Below are positions 60,646 to 64,000 of a stretch of 64,000 nucleotides of DNA, piece after piece (positions within the stretch are counted from its first letter, which is position 1; each line of letters opens with the position of its first letter). The notes below the pieces were generated by a model that saw nothing but the letters and a program-made list of their open reading frames with translations, was not told the origin of the DNA and made no database searches. This DNA is from Lichenostomus cassidix (Eukaryota; Chordata; Aves; Passeriformes; Meliphagidae). The position numbers were made by a program, and so were the translations under genes. The stretch covers positions 51,948,600-52,012,599 of the forward strand of contig CM039211.1 in the NCBI GenBank assembly GCA_008360975.2, read 5' to 3'.

Positions 60646-63060
60646 GTATTATAGAATGGTTTATGTGGGAAAAGACCCTTCAGATCATATAATCCAATTG
60701 TTAATCCAGCACTGCCAAACCCACCACTAAACCATAACCTGAAGTGCCATGTCTACAAGTCCTTTAAATATCTCTAGGGATGGTGACACTACCCCTTCTC
60801 TGGGCAGCCCATTCCAGTGCTTAACAACCATCACTGAAAAAATTCTTTCTAATATCCAATCTAAATCTCCTCTGGTGCAACTTGAAGCCATTTCCTCTTG
60901 TCCTGTTGCTTGACCACGACCTGGCTACACCTTCCTGTCAGGTTGTTACAAAGAATAGTATGGTCACCCCTGAGCCTCCTTTTCTCCAGGATAAACACCT
61001 CCAGCTCCCTCAGCTGATCCTCACAGGACTTGTGGTCCAGACCCTTCACCAGCTCCACTGCCCTCCTCTGGACTCATCCCTGGACTTCAATGTCTTTTTT
61101 ATCATGAGGGGCCCAGAGCTAGGCACAGGATTTGAGGTGTGGCCTCACCAGTGCCAAGCACAGGGGGACAATCCCTGCCCTGGTCCTGCTGGCCACACTG
61201 TTGCTGATCCAAGCCAGGATGCCATTGGCCTTCTTGGCCACCTGGGCACACCCTGGCTCATGTTCAGCTGCTGTCACCAGCACCCCCAGGTCCTTTTCCA
61301 CTGGGCAGCTTTCCAGCCACTCTGCCCCAGCCTGTGGCACTACCTGGGGTTGTTGTGACCCAAGGGCAGGACCTGGCCCTGGGCCTTGTTGAACCTCACA
61401 CCACTGGCCTCAGCCCATGGCCCAGCCTGTCCAGATCCCTCTGCAGAGCCTTCCTGCCTTCCAGTAGATCAACACTCCCACCCAGCCTGGTGTCACCTGC
61501 AAACTGACTGAGGGTGCACTTGATCCCCTTGTCCAGGTCATCAATGAAGGCATTAAACAGGCTCCAGTACTGAGGCCTGGGGAACAGCACTGGTGACCAG
61601 CCACCAGCTGAATGTAACTCCACTCACCACCACTGTTCTCTGCACCATCCAGTGACTTTTTTAACCAATGAAGCATACATGCATCCAATCAACAGGCTGC
61701 CAGTGTCTCCGGGACAATGCAGTGGAAAACACGGTCAAAGCCTAAAGTCCAGTCAGACAACATTCACAGCCCTTCCCTCATCTACTACGTGGGTTATCCT
61801 ATCATAGCAGGAGGAAAAAATTTGTTAAACAGGACCTGCCTTTCACAAGGGGCCAGACCCTCAGGTTGTCCTGCATATGCTATGCAATAGCATTCAGGAT
61901 GACCTGCTCCATATCCTTCCTCAGCACTGAGGTCAGGCTGACAAGCTTGACAGTTCCCTGAGCTTCCTTTGGACCCTCTTTGTAGATGGGTGTCATATTT
62001 GCCAACCTCCAACAAACTGGGACCTTCACAGTTAACCAGGACTGTTCCTAAGTGATGGAAAGTGGCTCAGGCTCTGGCTCCTTCAGTACCCTTGGGTGGA
62101 TGCCATCTGCCCCCACAGCCTTGTGCATGTACAAGTGATGTAGCACACAATTTCCCCTTGGACCATGGGGCCCTCATTCTGCTGCTCCTCCTCTCTGTCT
62201 TCCAGATCAAGAGCTGGGTACCCAAAGAACAAGGTTTACCATTACTGCCTTCTTTGCCTCAGAAAATGCACCTCAGTCTTTTCCTCATCCTTAATACTTT
62301 ATTTCCCCCCACATCCAATAAAGGATGGAGATTCTACTTAGACCACCTTTTGCTGCTAATATATTTACAGAAACATATTTTCTTGTCTTTTATGGCAGTA
62401 GCCAGACTAAGTTGCAGTTGGGTTTTGGCCCTTCTGATTTTCTCCCTGCATAACTTTGTGACATACTTGTAGTCCTCCTGAATTGTCTGCTTATTCTTTT
62501 AAAGGTAATAAACTCCCTGATTTCTTTTTCTCTGAGTTCCAGAAAAGCTGTCTGGTTATCCAGGCTGGTCTTCTGCCCCACCAGATTGCCTTTCAGCACA
62601 TGGGGATATCCCGCTCCTGCACCTTTAAAACTTCCTTCTTTAGGACTGTCTAGTGTTCCTGGACTCATTTGTCCTTTTCAGTTCTGCATCCCAAGGGACA
62701 CTGTCAACGAGGCTTCTAAACAGGCCAAAGTCAGCCCTCCAGAAGCTTATGGCGGCAGTTTCGCTGGTGCACCTCCTCACTTCTCCAACAATGAAAAACT
62801 CATTTAGTGATTGTAGTAGTCCACAGAGCCTCCAGTCATCGTATCACATCACCCACCAGTCCTCTTCTGCTCACAAACAACAGGTCCAGCAGGGTGCTCT
62901 CCCTTGCTGACATCCTGACTAGCTGTGTCAGGGCATTACCTTCCACACACTCCAGGAACCTCCTGGACTGGTTCCTCTCCACTGTTTTGTATTTTAAGCA
63001 GACATCTGGTAAATTGAGAATGAAGATTTATCAACTGTGAGATGTCCCTCACCTGCCCAT
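60646..63060 (-). mobile_element. CR1 LINE, 5'-truncated, non-functional
   Basis: This non-LTR retrotransposon reads on the minus strand. From its 5' side, codons near 62900-63000 give an endonuclease-end motif like LTQLVRMSARESTLLDLL. Near 61900-62015 there is a decayed reverse-transcriptase start. Near 61450-61560 the segment [20 protein letters not shown] appears, where the usual catalytic FADDT is altered to FAGDT. Near 61130-61330 follows [20 protein letters not shown] and ALVRPHL. The 3' end is at about 60646, with the typical avian CR1 tail (ATAGAATGG on the plus strand). Frames are broken by indels, ORF1 is absent, and the catalytic aspartate is lost, so it cannot move on its own. It is less decayed than the CR1 remnants at 40.6 and 52.3 kb. 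Confidence 0.93.
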
Positions 63061-63131
63061 AGAATATTTCATCTGCTTCTTCAACATTTTATCTGCTTCT
63101 TCCAGCTAGCTCACAAGTCTCCATTTACCTG

Positions 63132-63137
63132 AGTAAG
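63132..63137. repeat. Target-site duplication, left copy (AGTAAG)
   Basis: A perfect 6-bp copy lies immediately outside the TGT terminus of the LTR. It is identical to 63401-63406. Confidence 0.85.
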
Positions 63138-63400
63138 TGTCGCTGTTGAGCAGCTAGCAGAGTAATGAATGCGCCAGTTCTCAGTGGCAAGAAGGAATGA
63201 CCTTTATTGTTTTGATTTCATCACATATATAGAGTTCTCAAAAGTCACTCAGATTGGTCAGTCAGAAGCCTTCCCCCAGGCCTGATTGGCCAGGCCTGCA
63301 CCGTCCAAGTTCTGGGACACTGTTCCAATAACATCCAAACTTTATCTTTATTTATAAAACACAAGAAGGATTCTCATGGGAAAAGCCTGTGCTAGCCACA
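63138..63400 (-). mobile_element. Solo LTR, ERVK/class II-like, 263 bp
   Basis: The element begins TGTCGCTGTTGAG and ends GCTAGCCACA. It is flanked by a perfect 6-bp direct repeat AGTAAG at 63132-63137 and 63401-63406. A 6-bp duplication with TG..CA ends is typical of class II (ERVK/alpha-like) avian retroviruses. On the minus strand a TATA-like TTTATAAATAAAG (about 63347-63357) precedes an AATAAA signal (about 63202-63207), which supports minus orientation. No internal viral genes are present, so it is a solo LTR left by recombination. Confidence 0.85.
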
Positions 63401-63406
63401 AGTAAG
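63401..63406. repeat. Target-site duplication, right copy (AGTAAG)
   Basis: A perfect 6-bp copy lies immediately outside the ACA terminus of the LTR. It is identical to 63132-63137. Confidence 0.85.
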
Positions 63407-64000
63407 CAAGTCTGCTTTGGCATGCACTAAGTTACTCTTGTAATTTCTGCTATCACTGCCTAGCTTATTTCTTACAGAACACAGTTCCAGGATTCTCTTC
63501 ACTCATTTCAAGCCTAGGCAGAAAACCTGAAAGTGAACTGAGACACAATAAATTACAGCCAAAAATTCAAACACCAAGCTGAAACCTCATCTCAGACACC
63601 TAGCTGAATTGTTGCTCTGTCCGCAGATAAACTTTGTAGTACAAGTACTGAAGCCTGTACTAAAGAAAGAAATTGGGACAAGCAGAAATTCTCTTCTGAA
63701 GTGGCACCAAACTAGCTTCAAGGGGGGCAAGCACAACCAAAGCCTCTTGTTTGTAACAAAAGGGGAAAGCTTTGCACAGAGATCTAAGGGCCTCCATGCT
63801 CAACAATAGCATATGGTATTCAGGAGAAGACAAGCAACCAGAACAGCATGACACTGGCACTAGGTCTACATCTTGAACTTCAACCAGAAAAAGAAAGTAT
63901 GAGTGGGTATAATGGAGATGTAAGTACCTTTAACACTCATATTTTTCCTGCCAGAAGACTCTTACACTGGGAGATGAAAGTCTTTCTGTTTTAACTATTA

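Larger units (their letters stand above)
59037..64000 (-). other. AP3B1 intron, 5'-most in view, incomplete
   Basis: This stretch lies upstream of the first AP3B1 exon in the window. It contains an A/G-rich run at 59550-59575, a 2.4-kb CR1 at 60646-63060 and a solo LTR at 63138-63400. The preceding AP3B1 exon was not found, so the intron extends past the window edge. Confidence 0.8.

Noticed and set aside
60882..61358. 158-codon plus-strand open frame
   Set aside because: It is antisense to the CR1 reverse-transcriptase region. The minus-strand reading is the recognisable one.
62062..62472. 136-codon plus-strand open frame
   Set aside because: It is antisense within the CR1 element and has no independent protein match.

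Overview
This is vertebrate nuclear DNA, most likely from a bird of the Neoaves and quite possibly a passerine. It is AT-rich and has no bacterial features. It contains widely spaced GT-AG exons, several CR1 LINE copies including typical avian 3' ends, and three retroviral-type LTRs. One of these (about 34.09-35.49 kb) opens and reads like the ERVL-type LTRs common in passerine genomes. The species cannot be fixed from sequence alone.

The only protein-coding gene I can support is AP3B1, the beta-3A subunit of the AP-3 adaptor complex, on the minus strand. Fifteen internal exons lie between 59036 (most 5') and 13441 (most 3'). Each was placed by a protein match to AP3B1 plus acceptor AG and donor GT. 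Together they give 1815 coding bases, 605 uninterrupted codons, with every exon phase compatible with the next. They cover the later part of the adaptin N-terminal repeat solenoid (exons at 59.0-28.1 kb), then the acidic, serine-rich hinge (25.9-13.4 kb). The first exons and promoter lie beyond 64000. The exons for the rest of the C-terminal region and the 3' UTR lie below position 1, so positions 1-13440 are intron.

Layout by region. 1-13.4 kb: last intron in view, with a probable small LTR (1.87-2.20 kb), an ancient MIR-like SINE (7.86-8.02 kb), two blocks resembling conserved noncoding elements, and an exon-like open segment at 9.46-9.57 kb that does not fit AP3B1. 13.4-25.9 kb: five hinge exons. 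28.1-35.9 kb: three solenoid exons, with a 1.4-kb ERVL-type LTR only about 240 bp from a splice donor. 35.9-50.3 kb: large introns with old and younger CR1 fragments. 50.3-59.0 kb: six solenoid exons, one intron of only 77 bp, and further CR1 pieces. 59.0-64 kb: a 2.4-kb 5'-truncated CR1 with endonuclease-like and reverse-transcriptase-like remnants, and next to it a solo LTR with a perfect 6-bp target duplication.

No operon, CRISPR array, tRNA or rRNA gene was seen, and I found no clearly new biological system. The most useful leads are the candidate regulatory blocks in AP3B1 introns, the LTR beside an exon, and the unexplained exon-like segment.
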